Shown one piece after another: positions 51,301-59,387 of a stretch of 64,000 nt of DNA; the stretch's first letter is position 1; every line of letters starts with the position of its first letter. This stretch comes from JABCPE02 sp963530615. Lineage in GTDB: Bacteria; Bacteroidota; Bacteroidia; Flavobacteriales; Weeksellaceae. Under the pieces are notes generated by a model. It made no database searches. It saw only the letters and a program-made list of their open reading frames with translations, and was not told the origin of the DNA. Both the position numbers and the translations under genes were made by a program. The stretch is taken from positions 62,001 to 126,000 of the forward strand of contig CAUSDX010000001.1 in NCBI GenBank assembly GCA_963530615.1, in the 5' to 3' direction.

Positions 51301-52428
51301 GAGGAACAAAAAGAGGCAATTACTGCACAAATGGAAGAGCTTAACAAGCTCATCAACGATCCTTCCTTATCCGAAGAAGCACGAGAAAAACTCCGAAAGG
51401 ATTTAGAGGAATTTAAAAAGCAACTCCAAGGCATCAAAGCCGTGATTCAAGGGAAAGAAGAAGGCGATAAAGCCGCTCAATCCGATGAAGAAAAAAAGAG
51501 CAAAGATGCGGTGGATATTTTAGGGTTTTCTGCCAGTCAGTGGGAAGAGATGTTTAATAATCTCAAAACCACAGAAGGGAAAATCCAAGGGATTATCATG
51601 GCTACCCAAGCCCTCTCTAATGCGTTTAGACAGTTTTCTAAACTCCAACAAGCCCTCAATGAGAGAGAACTCCGCCGTTTTACCCAAAATCAAGATAAGA
51701 AAAAACAAGCCCTTTTGAGACAGCTCAACCAAGGGCTTATCACCCAAGAGCAATACCAAAAAGGCATTCAAAATGTAGAAGAAGAAACCGCCGAGAAGAA
51801 AAGAAAACTCCAAGAAAGAGCCGCCAAAGCTGAAAAAGCTGCCAATCTCATGAGTGCCATCGCAGGGACGGCATCGGCAGTAGTCGGTGCTTTGGGAATG
51901 AAACCATGGACTCCTGCCAACTTCGTTACAGCAGGAATTGTCGGAGCATTGGGATTGGCACAAGTTGCCACCATTGCCGCTACTCCTATCCCAGAGTTTG
52001 CAGAAGGTGGTTTTACAGGTCTTGGTTCTGGGAAAGCAGATAGGACAGGCTTCAAACCTGCTGGAATCGTCCATGAGCAGGAATATGTAACCCCAAAATG
52101 GATGCTAGAAAACCCCGTAGTCGCTGATGTGGTGGATTGGATGGAGAGCATCAGAACGGGTCGCACCGCCCTACCCCAAGCCTATGCCGAAGGTGGTTTT
52201 ACAGAAGCAAAAAATACTGCTCCAATAGAGAAACAAATCCCTCTGTCTTCTCAAAATGAAAATCTTTCAGAGCTGAATCACACGCTTTATCAATTAAATG
52301 AAACACTCAATGAATTACAAGACAAGGGGCTACAGGCTTTCATCGTAGAAAATGCCGAAAATGGCAAAAAAATGCAAGAGATGATTTCTCTTTATGAAAA
52401 AATAAAACAGAAAAATGCAAGAAAATAA
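48325..52428 (+). CDS. Tail tape measure protein
   Basis: 1367 aa. N-terminal coiled coil; TP901-type core at about 90-400 (MADVQKTTGMTIQEVKKLWD, AVVSSVGKMKGLFKETVEQD); hydrophobic segments near 400-500; a long Lys/Glu coiled coil at about 740-1010. A C-terminal hydrophobic patch lies at about 1170-1215 (GTASAVVGALGMKPWTPANF). It sets tail length and aids DNA passage. The length implies a long siphovirus tail. Overlaps the next gene by 14 nt. Confidence 0.92.
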   Translation: MSKITKTIVLKVSGKDVENTFSGLRGAVKKLSNELKSLTPGTEAFKKKAAELREAREHFNHVKNEINAVNETLNQSEGIFKKIVGKFFNFGEIFKSFNAVNLTGFITGKIGSVSDELLKISDAMADVQKTTGMTIQEVKKLWDEFDEMDTRTSKLDRLKISETAGRLGIPKEQIAEFTKEIDKVYVALGDSFQGGLEAVVSSVGKMKGLFKETVEQDYAVAINGIGSALNELAANGTASESNIADFTLRIGALPDALKPSIDKVMGLGAAFEESGVDSQIAASGYSNFMKVAGENLDKFAYSMNMNLEEAKELFNSKPEEFFLRFAQGMKNIPADETAKIFDSLSLKSLEVQKAIGAAANNTDVFTEAMIRAEVEMKKGTSITNEFNTKNENAAAIWQKLKNAISDIFTENTFINWFEGAILLLGYLAKIIVVVKDKIKEYGETLTNIGKVILVVTTALVSYRAAMWLTVAVTKEAMKQTILYTAVQKAQNIANQIKLFFQLAVSIRSAKDAQALFNLVTKAHPFALLASAILTTIIALKAFNKETEQSIEKQKNINDAYTEAEKSIVSQKNELERLLKTARDENLSKEQRLAAIKKLNEISPEYLGFINQENINTQKVTDAVSTYGKELLRLSKIKALTAKLDKISEQKIDAEKANVNDNLGWVDKGINAYSKFFGGKEVIKLDQDKNKQYEIWKKNLGKSAADKKMEEYQHIYNAKQKNIDILTEQENEIAGEIEALQKQGGTATPVPTNTIAPSESKNRPAKNKKAEQDRKNANDVEKAKSTYDKALSAQHEAGRKMVELQRELEDEKYKIIQESEEKEKKLQNIRHKREVEDIQHKNQQILLEIQKNKTEIEKLQRDAKETQSPEAKATYQNAISEIEKSNAQKLELIKKNNEIISQTEETHQKEIYKIEEKYLLKRQDEKIKAKQKEIEDKIHEKEEKIQAITTLEEAKEVLANRKHLKLTETELKNIRTLEDAKKALREEAQRAILEEQKEAITAQMEELNKLINDPSLSEEAREKLRKDLEEFKKQLQGIKAVIQGKEEGDKAAQSDEEKKSKDAVDILGFSASQWEEMFNNLKTTEGKIQGIIMATQALSNAFRQFSKLQQALNERELRRFTQNQDKKKQALLRQLNQGLITQEQYQKGIQNVEEETAEKKRKLQERAAKAEKAANLMSAIAGTASAVVGALGMKPWTPANFVTAGIVGALGLAQVATIAATPIPEFAEGGFTGLGSGKADRTGFKPAGIVHEQEYVTPKWMLENPVVADVVDWMESIRTGRTALPQAYAEGGFTEAKNTAPIEKQIPLSSQNENLSELNHTLYQLNETLNELQDKGLQAFIVENAENGKKMQEMISLYEKIKQKNARK

Positions 52429-52828
52429 AAATATAAAAATCAATTATTTCCAAAGATTAAAAATTTTTGAAAATGAAAATATTAACAAAACTTGTGATGA
52501 ACTCTCGCAGTGGGTCAAGGAAGAAACAGGCTGTGAGCTGATGATTATCGGTTCTGTGGCAAAAATCTTCGCTGGGGAATTTTCGGAAGATTATCAGCCA
52601 AAAGATATAGATTTTGCAGTCGTTCGTGGGGCTTTTTCTCATTTAGAAAGATATCTAACGCAAATGAAAAATGTCGAAATGATAGAACACCGCCCCCGCC
52701 GAATGATTCTCTACTCACAGGAAAAAATCTGCATTGAGATTTGGAGAATCCCCTCCCTTGACATTGAAAAAGAACAAAAAAAGTATTATAAAAATTTAAT
52801 CCCTTATTTATATGGCAGTAAGATTTAA
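52415..52828 (+). CDS. Nucleotidyltransferase-fold-like protein in the tail operon
   Basis: 137 aa. LMIIGSVAKIFAGEFSEDYQ followed by PKDIDFAVV matches the GSxAK...DxD pattern of Pol-beta/MNT nucleotidyltransferases. The third acidic position may be CIEIW. It is wedged between tape measure and a tail-tip gene with overlaps of 14 and 17 nt, so it is expressed with late genes. Activity and role are unknown. Confidence 0.6.
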   Translation: MQENKNIKINYFQRLKIFENENINKTCDELSQWVKEETGCELMIIGSVAKIFAGEFSEDYQPKDIDFAVVRGAFSHLERYLTQMKNVEMIEHRPRRMILYSQEKICIEIWRIPSLDIEKEQKKYYKNLIPYLYGSKI

Positions 52829-54878
52829 AGAAAGAAAAGAGAGCGTTTGGGTTCCTACAGGACAGGAATCTGCCGATGGACATAATGAATATTATACTGT
52901 AACGGTGCCTATCAGAGAGTGGCAAATCACCCCTGAAAACATCAGCAGTAACTATACCCCTGGGGGCAATGTCCCACATATTAAAATGAGTATCACTTTC
53001 CCTGAACTCTCGGAGTGGAGTGCTAGAGATTACGATAATGTCATCTATGAAGTAGATGTTTTATATCAAGGAACGGCGAACAATTGGTTAGATTTCAAGT
53101 CTCCAAATTTAATCATGAACCGCTTCTCGGGGATCAATCCTATCAATTATCCTATGGAGGTTTCTTATAGAAACCTTTCTCTACTCCCAAAAGGTATACA
53201 CACTGCCTCCATCATCATTAAAGCCTATGAACAGAAAGGAAACGAAAAAATATTCATAGAAAACTCACCGCCCGTGAGAGTTAATCTCAATGTCAAAGAA
53301 AGCACCACCACGGTGGATATTGACCTCGTTCCTCGTAATATTATTTTCAATAAATCTACTTGGAAATTTTCAGGAGATCTCCCTATTGAGATTTCTGATA
53401 TTTCTTTTAATGATGTGAAAGGCTGGGGACTGTTTAACATCTCTCTTGACCAAAGCTCTGGCAAATCCATCATCAATTTCAAACCATCTCCTGACACTAC
53501 GGAGCTTGTTCCTTATATGGCTGATGGAATTTATAACTGGGAACTTGAACTTCTCAAAGAAGGCAAATATTACAAAGGTATTCCTATCATTTTTAATCTT
53601 ATTGATGGCACTCAAAAGCCTGATTTTTCACTTACTTCTACCGAATTTGATTTTGTCATCTCCAAAACCTTAGGAGAGCAAAAAATGGGAAGTGTGAGCA
53701 TTCTCAATCCTCTCTCTTTACCGATTACTTTGGGAGCTACGCCCTCTTTCCTAGAAAATATTCAGATTAAAGGAAATGAACTTACTTTCCAGACTAAATC
53801 TGCCGAAGTTTTAGACTTGGGGAAATATTCAGGGGAAATCGTCCTGCATTCTGGTTCGGTAGAAAAAAGAGTGAAAATCAACCTAAAAGTCATCCGAAAC
53901 ATTGAAAGTGATTTTAAAGATAAAGCCTATTATTTTGCCCTTGATCCGAATCAAGTAAAAATTACCAAAACCAATCCCAAAGCCTCTTATGTAACCATGA
54001 TTTTGGAGATGTATTATCGTGGATATGACAAGGAATATCGAGAGAGACAAGAATACGCTCAGCATTATTTCGGAGAAGAAATCATTTTCTACCCTGGGGA
54101 AGAAATTCAAGATTTTTTCATTCATGCCCAAGAAATAAAATTCCAAGAACTCATGCAATACCAATTCTCCATGGCTTCTGTGAATATCATCATCAAAGAA
54201 TTTGATGCCGAAGATCATGAGCTCTCCGAGGCTCGGCTGAGTAATCTTTTCTTCGTGCCTGGGAAGAAACCCAAATGCTTCCCCTTTTTCACTGATTTTG
54301 CCAAAAGGAGAACTTTCCCCGAGAGTAAAATCAGAATTAACACCGATGCTCTCACTTCTAAAAGAGCCTTTGATGAGATTTTCAGTGCTTATTCTTTACC
54401 AAAGCCTACGCTCTCTCATCAGTTTGAAATCTGCTCTCTGGATTTTGAGCGAAAGCTTTTTAATGCCAATCATCAGGAAACTATTTCTGCTGGGGAAATA
54501 AGCTTCATTCCTTTCCCTAACCCACCTGGTGGAAGGCTCATTCATCTCTTTTTTGAGAATCAAAATTTGGTCTTGGACTGGCTCACCTGCACAGGAGATT
54601 ATCATAGAAAATTTGATTTTACGCATATCACCAATGAAACCAATGGGGAGAAATTTGGAGCTTTAGAAACGGAAACTCTGGTGCTAAACACGGGCTGGAT
54701 TTTAAGAGAAGAAATAGAGCTCATCAACGCACTTATAAAAAGTAGTTTTTGCTTCATTATCATTGAAAATAAAATTATTAAAGCCCGACCTATGAACAAG
54801 AAAAATGAAATTTTTAACACAGCCGAACAGCTCTACTCCACAGATTTAGAATTTAACATCAAACAAAATGAAAGATAA
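52812..54878 (+). CDS. Large tail / baseplate-region protein
   Basis: 688 aa, beta-rich with Ig-like or BACON-like repeats: VRVNLNVKESTTTVDIDLVP and SLPITLGATPSFLENIQIKG, plus a conserved C-terminal block around FNANHQETISAGEISFIPFP. Directly follows tape measure and the NTase-like gene, so it is likely a distal-tail or tip component. It ends the operon; a cargo cassette follows. Confidence 0.65.
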   Translation: MAVRFKERKESVWVPTGQESADGHNEYYTVTVPIREWQITPENISSNYTPGGNVPHIKMSITFPELSEWSARDYDNVIYEVDVLYQGTANNWLDFKSPNLIMNRFSGINPINYPMEVSYRNLSLLPKGIHTASIIIKAYEQKGNEKIFIENSPPVRVNLNVKESTTTVDIDLVPRNIIFNKSTWKFSGDLPIEISDISFNDVKGWGLFNISLDQSSGKSIINFKPSPDTTELVPYMADGIYNWELELLKEGKYYKGIPIIFNLIDGTQKPDFSLTSTEFDFVISKTLGEQKMGSVSILNPLSLPITLGATPSFLENIQIKGNELTFQTKSAEVLDLGKYSGEIVLHSGSVEKRVKINLKVIRNIESDFKDKAYYFALDPNQVKITKTNPKASYVTMILEMYYRGYDKEYRERQEYAQHYFGEEIIFYPGEEIQDFFIHAQEIKFQELMQYQFSMASVNIIIKEFDAEDHELSEARLSNLFFVPGKKPKCFPFFTDFAKRRTFPESKIRINTDALTSKRAFDEIFSAYSLPKPTLSHQFEICSLDFERKLFNANHQETISAGEISFIPFPNPPGGRLIHLFFENQNLVLDWLTCTGDYHRKFDFTHITNETNGEKFGALETETLVLNTGWILREEIELINALIKSSFCFIIIENKIIKARPMNKKNEIFNTAEQLYSTDLEFNIKQNER

Positions 54879-54960
54879 TGCCTCGTAATTTATTACTTTT
54901 TTACCATATAAACAATAGATGTGGATAATCTTTTTTTATTAATTTTGCACAGTAGAAATC

Positions 54961-55362
54961 ATGGGAGTATTTAGAGATAAGTCAGATAAAACTTTTTCTT
55001 CAGGGGAGTTGCTTTTAAGTAATACTCACTATAATTCTAGCGTTCATTGTTTTTATTATTCTTGTTTTCAGTTGATTATAGATTTATTAAGAGAAGAGTA
55101 TAGGTATACTGATGAACAAATAAGTTCTGGCACTAACAATTCTTCTTCTCATGATAAAATTATAAATCAACTTAAAATTTGTTTATCAGAAGAATCAAGA
55201 ATTGATTATAATATTATTAATCTTTTTAGTTTAATTAAAAAGGCAAGAAAAAAAGCTGATTATGAAGAACAAAATATAGGAAAAAAGGAGGCGGAAAAAA
55301 CAAAGGACAGAGCGACAGAAATTCGTAAAGAACTAAATAAAATATATAGAAATGGAATCTAA
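54961..55362 (+). CDS. HEPN-like protein, candidate toxin
   Basis: 133 aa. All-helical HEPN pattern: HYNSSVHCFYYSCFQLIIDL, SSSHDKIINQLK, then FSLIKKARKKADYEEQ and a charged final helix. HEPN proteins are often RNases or ribosome-linked toxins. The canonical R-x4-6-H is not visible, so a ribonuclease role is unproven. A TAATTTTG box (54940-54947) lies 13 nt upstream without a clear -33. Overlaps the next gene by 11 nt. More AT-rich than the flanking tail genes. Confidence 0.68.
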   Translation: MGVFRDKSDKTFSSGELLLSNTHYNSSVHCFYYSCFQLIIDLLREEYRYTDEQISSGTNNSSSHDKIINQLKICLSEESRIDYNIINLFSLIKKARKKADYEEQNIGKKEAEKTKDRATEIRKELNKIYRNGI

Positions 55363-55792
55363 AGAGTTTGTAAAAGTGCAAGTTGAAAAACTTTCTAAAA
55401 AGTATCCTTTTACTACAATTAAATATTATTTTGATAGTTTTGATAATGACCATTTTATATGTATAAATTCAAAAATAGATTTAAACAATATCTTTTCCGA
55501 ACAAGCGATGAGGGATATAGATAGAGAGTTTATTAGTAAATTTCCAAATGAATTGTTATCCTTCGTTCTATTAGATGATTATTTAGAGTTTGGAGAAGAT
55601 GGAGAACTTGTATATGAAAAGAATTATAAATTCTCTAGATTGAAAAATAATAATAAAAATTTAAATCTATTTTCTGTTAAAGATAAAAATGATTATAGAT
55701 TTTTAGCTAATTTTGAGCTTACTTTAAGGCAACAAAAACATGAAGATAAAGAATGTGCTTCAATAGAAGATGATTATGCTCTCGCTGCTTAA
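55352..55792 (+). CDS. Candidate antitoxin with SsrA-like C-terminal degron (YALAA)
   Basis: 146 aa, soluble, no recognised domain: KYPFTTIKYYFDSFDNDHFI, FPNELLSFVLLDDYLEFGED. The encoded C-terminus is DDYALAA, identical in its last five residues to the SsrA degradation tag read by ClpXP. A built-in degron makes the protein a likely short-lived antitoxin. Overlap with the HEPN gene and the SecB-like gene 14 nt downstream support a three-gene unit. Confidence 0.62.
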   Translation: MESKEFVKVQVEKLSKKYPFTTIKYYFDSFDNDHFICINSKIDLNNIFSEQAMRDIDREFISKFPNELLSFVLLDDYLEFGEDGELVYEKNYKFSRLKNNNKNLNLFSVKDKNDYRFLANFELTLRQQKHEDKECASIEDDYALAA

Positions 55793-55806
55793 AACTAATA
55801 TAAATT

Positions 55807-56238
55807 ATGAATTTAAATATAAAAATTGGAAGTATTTCTCTTTTAGCTAATAACTTCATTAGAAGTTTTAACATGCAAGATGATGTCCAATATAATATTA
55901 ATGCGGATATAGAAATCAACTATGATTTGATAGATGGCAAGGAAATGTTGGGGGTTATGTTTACTTATAAAATGGAAATACCTGCAGAGAAGGAAGATGA
56001 TGAGCCTCAATTTACATACACTTCTTTACATTTTGCTGAATTAGAAGTTACAGATTATCAAGATACACCAGAATATAAAAAAAAGATAGATAGATTTATC
56101 AATATAAATGTAGCAGCGATGATATTTCCTTTTGTGAGAGAACATTTAGCTACTACAACAATGAAAGCTGGGATGGCTCCTATATTTATTCCATCTATCA
56201 ATTTTATAGAAAGATATAAGGAAATTAATAGTTTATAA
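55807..56238 (+). CDS. SecB-like chaperone
   Basis: 143 aa. The SecB fold signature is clear in the C-terminal half: FININVAAMIFPFVREHLAT then TTMKAGMAPIFIPSINFIER, equivalent to the ILFPYARE...LAPVNF region of SecB. The strand-rich N-terminal half (NINADIEINYDLIDGKEMLG) also fits. Flavobacteria generally lack a classical SecB; solitary SecB-like proteins next to toxin-antitoxin genes act as antitoxin chaperones. Third gene of the HEPN/YALAA cassette. Confidence 0.8.
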   Translation: MNLNIKIGSISLLANNFIRSFNMQDDVQYNINADIEINYDLIDGKEMLGVMFTYKMEIPAEKEDDEPQFTYTSLHFAELEVTDYQDTPEYKKKIDRFININVAAMIFPFVREHLATTTMKAGMAPIFIPSINFIERYKEINSL

Positions 56239-56243
56239 GACAA

Positions 56244-56270
56244 AGCTCTACATATTGTAGAGCTTTTTTA
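56244..56270 (+). terminator. Terminator closing the HEPN-SecB cassette
   Basis: AGCTCTACA-TAT-TGTAGAGCT perfect stem plus T tract; promoter F follows at once. Confidence 0.87.
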
Positions 56271-56307
56271 TTGTCCTTTTCTTCCAAAAAACATCTTTCT
56301 ACTTTTG
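56271..56307 (+). promoter_or_regulatory. Putative late promoter F, leaderless
   Basis: TTGTCCTTTT from 56271, 26 nt, TACTTTTG 56300-56307, then 4 nt to the ATG at 56312. Confidence 0.73.
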
Positions 56308-56311
56308 CCCT

Positions 56312-58117
56312 ATGAAAGATAAATTTATCACCAATGAAGGCATAGAAATCCCTCTCCACGAGTCCGCCTTCACTTATGTAGAAGAAAATCCTCGTTTTAA
56401 GGATAGTTTTTGGACAAACTACACCTTACCCATTGACTATCATTATACTCGTGATTTTTTGAGTAAATTTGGGCAATATTCTTCCCTAAATAATAAAAAT
56501 TTAAAACGATACCATGAGGGCATTCATATCTTTGAAGGCTCTCCTAGGAAAGCCAAATTAGAGATTATGGAATTTAATAAAAATTCTATTAAAATACAGA
56601 TTGACAGTGGTTTTGAAACACTCCCTAATTTTGAAACCAAACTGGAAGATTTGCCTCTATTAGACCTTAAAGTCAATGATATTTATGACCATGCCAATGA
56701 AATCGTCTCCAAAAAATATCCTGAAACCAACTATAATTTCCCAAAACTCTACACCGATAAATACAACCTAGAAGATGAAGCCTATCAGTATTTTGATTCT
56801 ATGATCAATAACAGAACGGATCTAGAAAACACCACAGGGAAAGCCTTCCCAAGAAATAGAATTGAGAATGATTTAGATGTTTATAATAAGAATATCATCC
56901 ACCCTTTACCCTATCTTCTTTATGTCCTAAAAGTAGGCTTCAAAGATGCGGGGTTTATCCTTGATGGAGAAATTTTAGAGGATAAACATCTCAAACAAAG
57001 GCTCATTTGGAGCAGTAAAGAATACCATAACACAGGCGAACAAAAAGAGCATAAACTCATCGTTTATCATCAAGAATACACCGATATGGATGGCAATACA
57101 GGGCGGTGGGAAAAATTTATCAAAATCACTGCCCCTGGAAAGTATCGTCTCCTTGTGAATGGAATTGATAACTCCGCACAACTCCTCGTGAAAGCGAAAA
57201 ACATCGCCGATATTCCCATAGAGCAAAGCCATAAAGCCATCAGCACTTTTTCCATCTCCGAAAATGAAGCCGAAAGAGGTGCTGTGCTTACCTTCAACTA
57301 TTCTGGTATTTTCAAAAGAAATCAAAACGATAGCCAAGGCAAGAGCATAGGCGTGGCACAAATCTACATCACACCAATAAGACAGCACACCAAAGCAGGA
57401 ACCCCCATTCCCTATATCTTCAATGAAAATAGGGTTAATCTCAAAAAAGCCGTCCCTGAGATGACCTTTGGCGAACTGGTAACGACCATTAAAAATTTAA
57501 GAAATTATGACCTTGAATTTAAGGGAAATAGAGCTATCATGAATACCATCAAAGTGATTCAAAATGATGGAACTCAGCTGGAAGATTTCAGACAATTTGA
57601 AGTAGAAAACCCAACTCGGTTATTTAACGATAAAGTGAATTTTAACATTACCTTCCCTGAAAATGATGCCGTGGAGATTAAAAACATCTTCTTTGATGAA
57701 AATGGCTATCATATCAATGAAAAAAATACCCCAAAAGAAACCACCGAAATCAATATCAATATCTTCACCCTTCCCATGGTGCTATTCCGTGGGGCTTGGA
57801 CGGCAAAAGCTTGTGATGATACCGCTCTGATGCTGGTTCATTACGATGGACTTAATGATTATGGGGACAATCATGCTAGTAATCCGCCAGGGCTTATTGA
57901 TGAGAATCTCGCCAAACATCTCAACCCTTGGTTTCAAAACAGGCTGACCAATTATGTCTATAAATGGACTTTCATCACCGAGAAAAATAAAATACGAAAG
58001 TATAACATTCGCTCCGAAATTTTCTGCTATGGAAAACGCCACCAAATCAAATCTTGGACAAAAAAATCCCTCTCCGAAAGCCTTTATTCCATAGAAATTG
58101 AAACTGAGACTTATTGA
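56312..58117 (+). CDS. Tail-tip / baseplate-like structural protein
   Basis: 601 aa. FITNEGIEIPLHESAFTYVE and FWTNYTLPIDYHYTRDFLSK at the N-terminus; a central beta-rich region (GKYRLLVNGIDNSAQLLVKA); C-terminal WFQNRLTNYVYKWTFITEKN. Last structural gene before the integrase, so probably a tip or adsorption component. It is cut off from the upstream tail operon by the HEPN-SecB cassette but has its own late promoter. Confidence 0.6.
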   Translation: MKDKFITNEGIEIPLHESAFTYVEENPRFKDSFWTNYTLPIDYHYTRDFLSKFGQYSSLNNKNLKRYHEGIHIFEGSPRKAKLEIMEFNKNSIKIQIDSGFETLPNFETKLEDLPLLDLKVNDIYDHANEIVSKKYPETNYNFPKLYTDKYNLEDEAYQYFDSMINNRTDLENTTGKAFPRNRIENDLDVYNKNIIHPLPYLLYVLKVGFKDAGFILDGEILEDKHLKQRLIWSSKEYHNTGEQKEHKLIVYHQEYTDMDGNTGRWEKFIKITAPGKYRLLVNGIDNSAQLLVKAKNIADIPIEQSHKAISTFSISENEAERGAVLTFNYSGIFKRNQNDSQGKSIGVAQIYITPIRQHTKAGTPIPYIFNENRVNLKKAVPEMTFGELVTTIKNLRNYDLEFKGNRAIMNTIKVIQNDGTQLEDFRQFEVENPTRLFNDKVNFNITFPENDAVEIKNIFFDENGYHINEKNTPKETTEININIFTLPMVLFRGAWTAKACDDTALMLVHYDGLNDYGDNHASNPPGLIDENLAKHLNPWFQNRLTNYVYKWTFITEKNKIRKYNIRSEIFCYGKRHQIKSWTKKSLSESLYSIEIETETY

Positions 58118-58136
58118 TTTTTTCTACAAAATACAA

Positions 58137-58172
58137 ATTGACACCAATTAAATAAAAATTGGTGTCAATTGT
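58137..58172. terminator. Bidirectional terminator between tail operon and integrase
   Basis: ATTGACACCAATT / AATTGGTGTCAAT perfect 13-bp stem, A/T tracts on both sides. It contains the GTGTC motif also found near attL and upstream of int. Confidence 0.82.
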
Positions 58173-58173
58173 T

Positions 58174-59349
58174 TTAATCATCCATTAGATACATGCTCTG
58201 CATACTCTCTGCTTTTACGATGTGAACATAGACCATGGTAGTCTGAATATCGCTATGATCCATAATAGTTTGTAAGTCTTCTATTTTACCTCCTTTGCGG
58301 AGAAAATTAGTCGCAAAAGAATGCCTCGCAACATGAAAATGTACTTTTTTCTTTATGCTACAAATACTCGCTATTTCTTTCAACGCCTGATTTATTTTCT
58401 GATCACTTACCCATTTTATAAATAAATCCTCATTTTCATTAAGAATTTTTTTCGCTGTTTTATTGATGATAAGGGTATGATTATGATTGGTTTTAGTACT
58501 TAAATAAGTGATGGTATTGCCTCCCAAATCCTCTCTTTTCAATTTCTTAATATCTGAAATCCGCAAAGATGTATAACAAGAAAATAAAAAATATCCTAAT
58601 GCTAAGCGATGATGTGGCTTTATAAATCCGCTATCATAATAAGATTTTAACCGATCTACTTCCTCTATCGTGAGATTGATTCTATTGCCTTTGGTACTTC
58701 CAGGTTTAATATCCGATAGATCTACATTTAGAAATACTCCATACTTTTTTGCCATCTTCAAAAATTTCAAAATAATTTTTATTGATGAGGCTATGGTTGT
58801 CGGAGCATTCTTTTTAGTTTTAGATAAATACCCTCTATAATTATTTATAAATTCCAATGTTATTTCTGAAAAAGGAATAAACTTCTTATACTCCGATAAT
58901 TTTCCTATCTCGCATTGATGTTTTCTATAAGAATTAGGTTTTAATATTAAATTATCAGTATGATATTTCATAAAAGAAATAAAATCATAATTGGGAGTTT
59001 TATTCTGAAATTCCTCTATCAATTTTTCTCTTGAAAGATGTATTTTGGATAAGCGATAATGCACTCGGATATCAGAAATCTTAGCAAATGCTTGATCTAA
59101 AATAAGATTAATCGTATCGCTATTCTCGGTCTTTACTTTTGCTCTTTGTTTCGTTTTATCCCAGTTTTCTGGTCGCACAAAAATATCCAATGGAAGTCTA
59201 TCTCTCTTACCTTCAGAAGATATACTAAGGTAAACTTGGGATTTTCCCTCTTTGTTGAGATAATTTTTTAAATAAAATCTTACATTCAGCACATATATCT
59301 TTTTAGAGAGTGCCTGTAAATTTTCTACGGAATGAAATTGCTCTAACAT
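58174..59349 (-). CDS. int: Tyrosine-family phage integrase
   Basis: 391 aa. N-terminal arm-binding domain with the Bacteroidota pattern RFYLKNYLNKEGKSQVYLSI (about 24-43). SAM-like core-binding domain at about 120-215. Catalytic domain with R263 (TSLRISDIK), H339 and R342 (HVARHSFAT), H365 (MDHSDIQTTMVY) and nucleophile Y374. It joins attP to the tRNA-Glu attB. It reads away from attR, whose core lies 167 nt upstream of its start. Confidence 0.95.
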   Translation of the reverse strand: MLEQFHSVENLQALSKKIYVLNVRFYLKNYLNKEGKSQVYLSISSEGKRDRLPLDIFVRPENWDKTKQRAKVKTENSDTINLILDQAFAKISDIRVHYRLSKIHLSREKLIEEFQNKTPNYDFISFMKYHTDNLILKPNSYRKHQCEIGKLSEYKKFIPFSEITLEFINNYRGYLSKTKKNAPTTIASSIKIILKFLKMAKKYGVFLNVDLSDIKPGSTKGNRINLTIEEVDRLKSYYDSGFIKPHHRLALGYFLFSCYTSLRISDIKKLKREDLGGNTITYLSTKTNHNHTLIINKTAKKILNENEDLFIKWVSDQKINQALKEIASICSIKKKVHFHVARHSFATNFLRKGGKIEDLQTIMDHSDIQTTMVYVHIVKAESMQSMYLMDD

Positions 59350-59387
59350 GCTTCAATTCAATATTTTGAAGATGCCTTTTGCAAAAT

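Noticed and set aside
50379..51437. Several 99-156 aa minus-strand ORFs
   Set aside because: They are mirror frames of the Lys/Glu-rich coiled coil of the tape measure gene, giving Phe/Leu/Ser-rich nonsense.
55352..55792. MNT-type nucleotidyltransferase partner for the HEPN gene
   Set aside because: No GSxxxG/S...DxD motif is present in this protein; the NTase-like signature occurs only in the distant 52415 gene.
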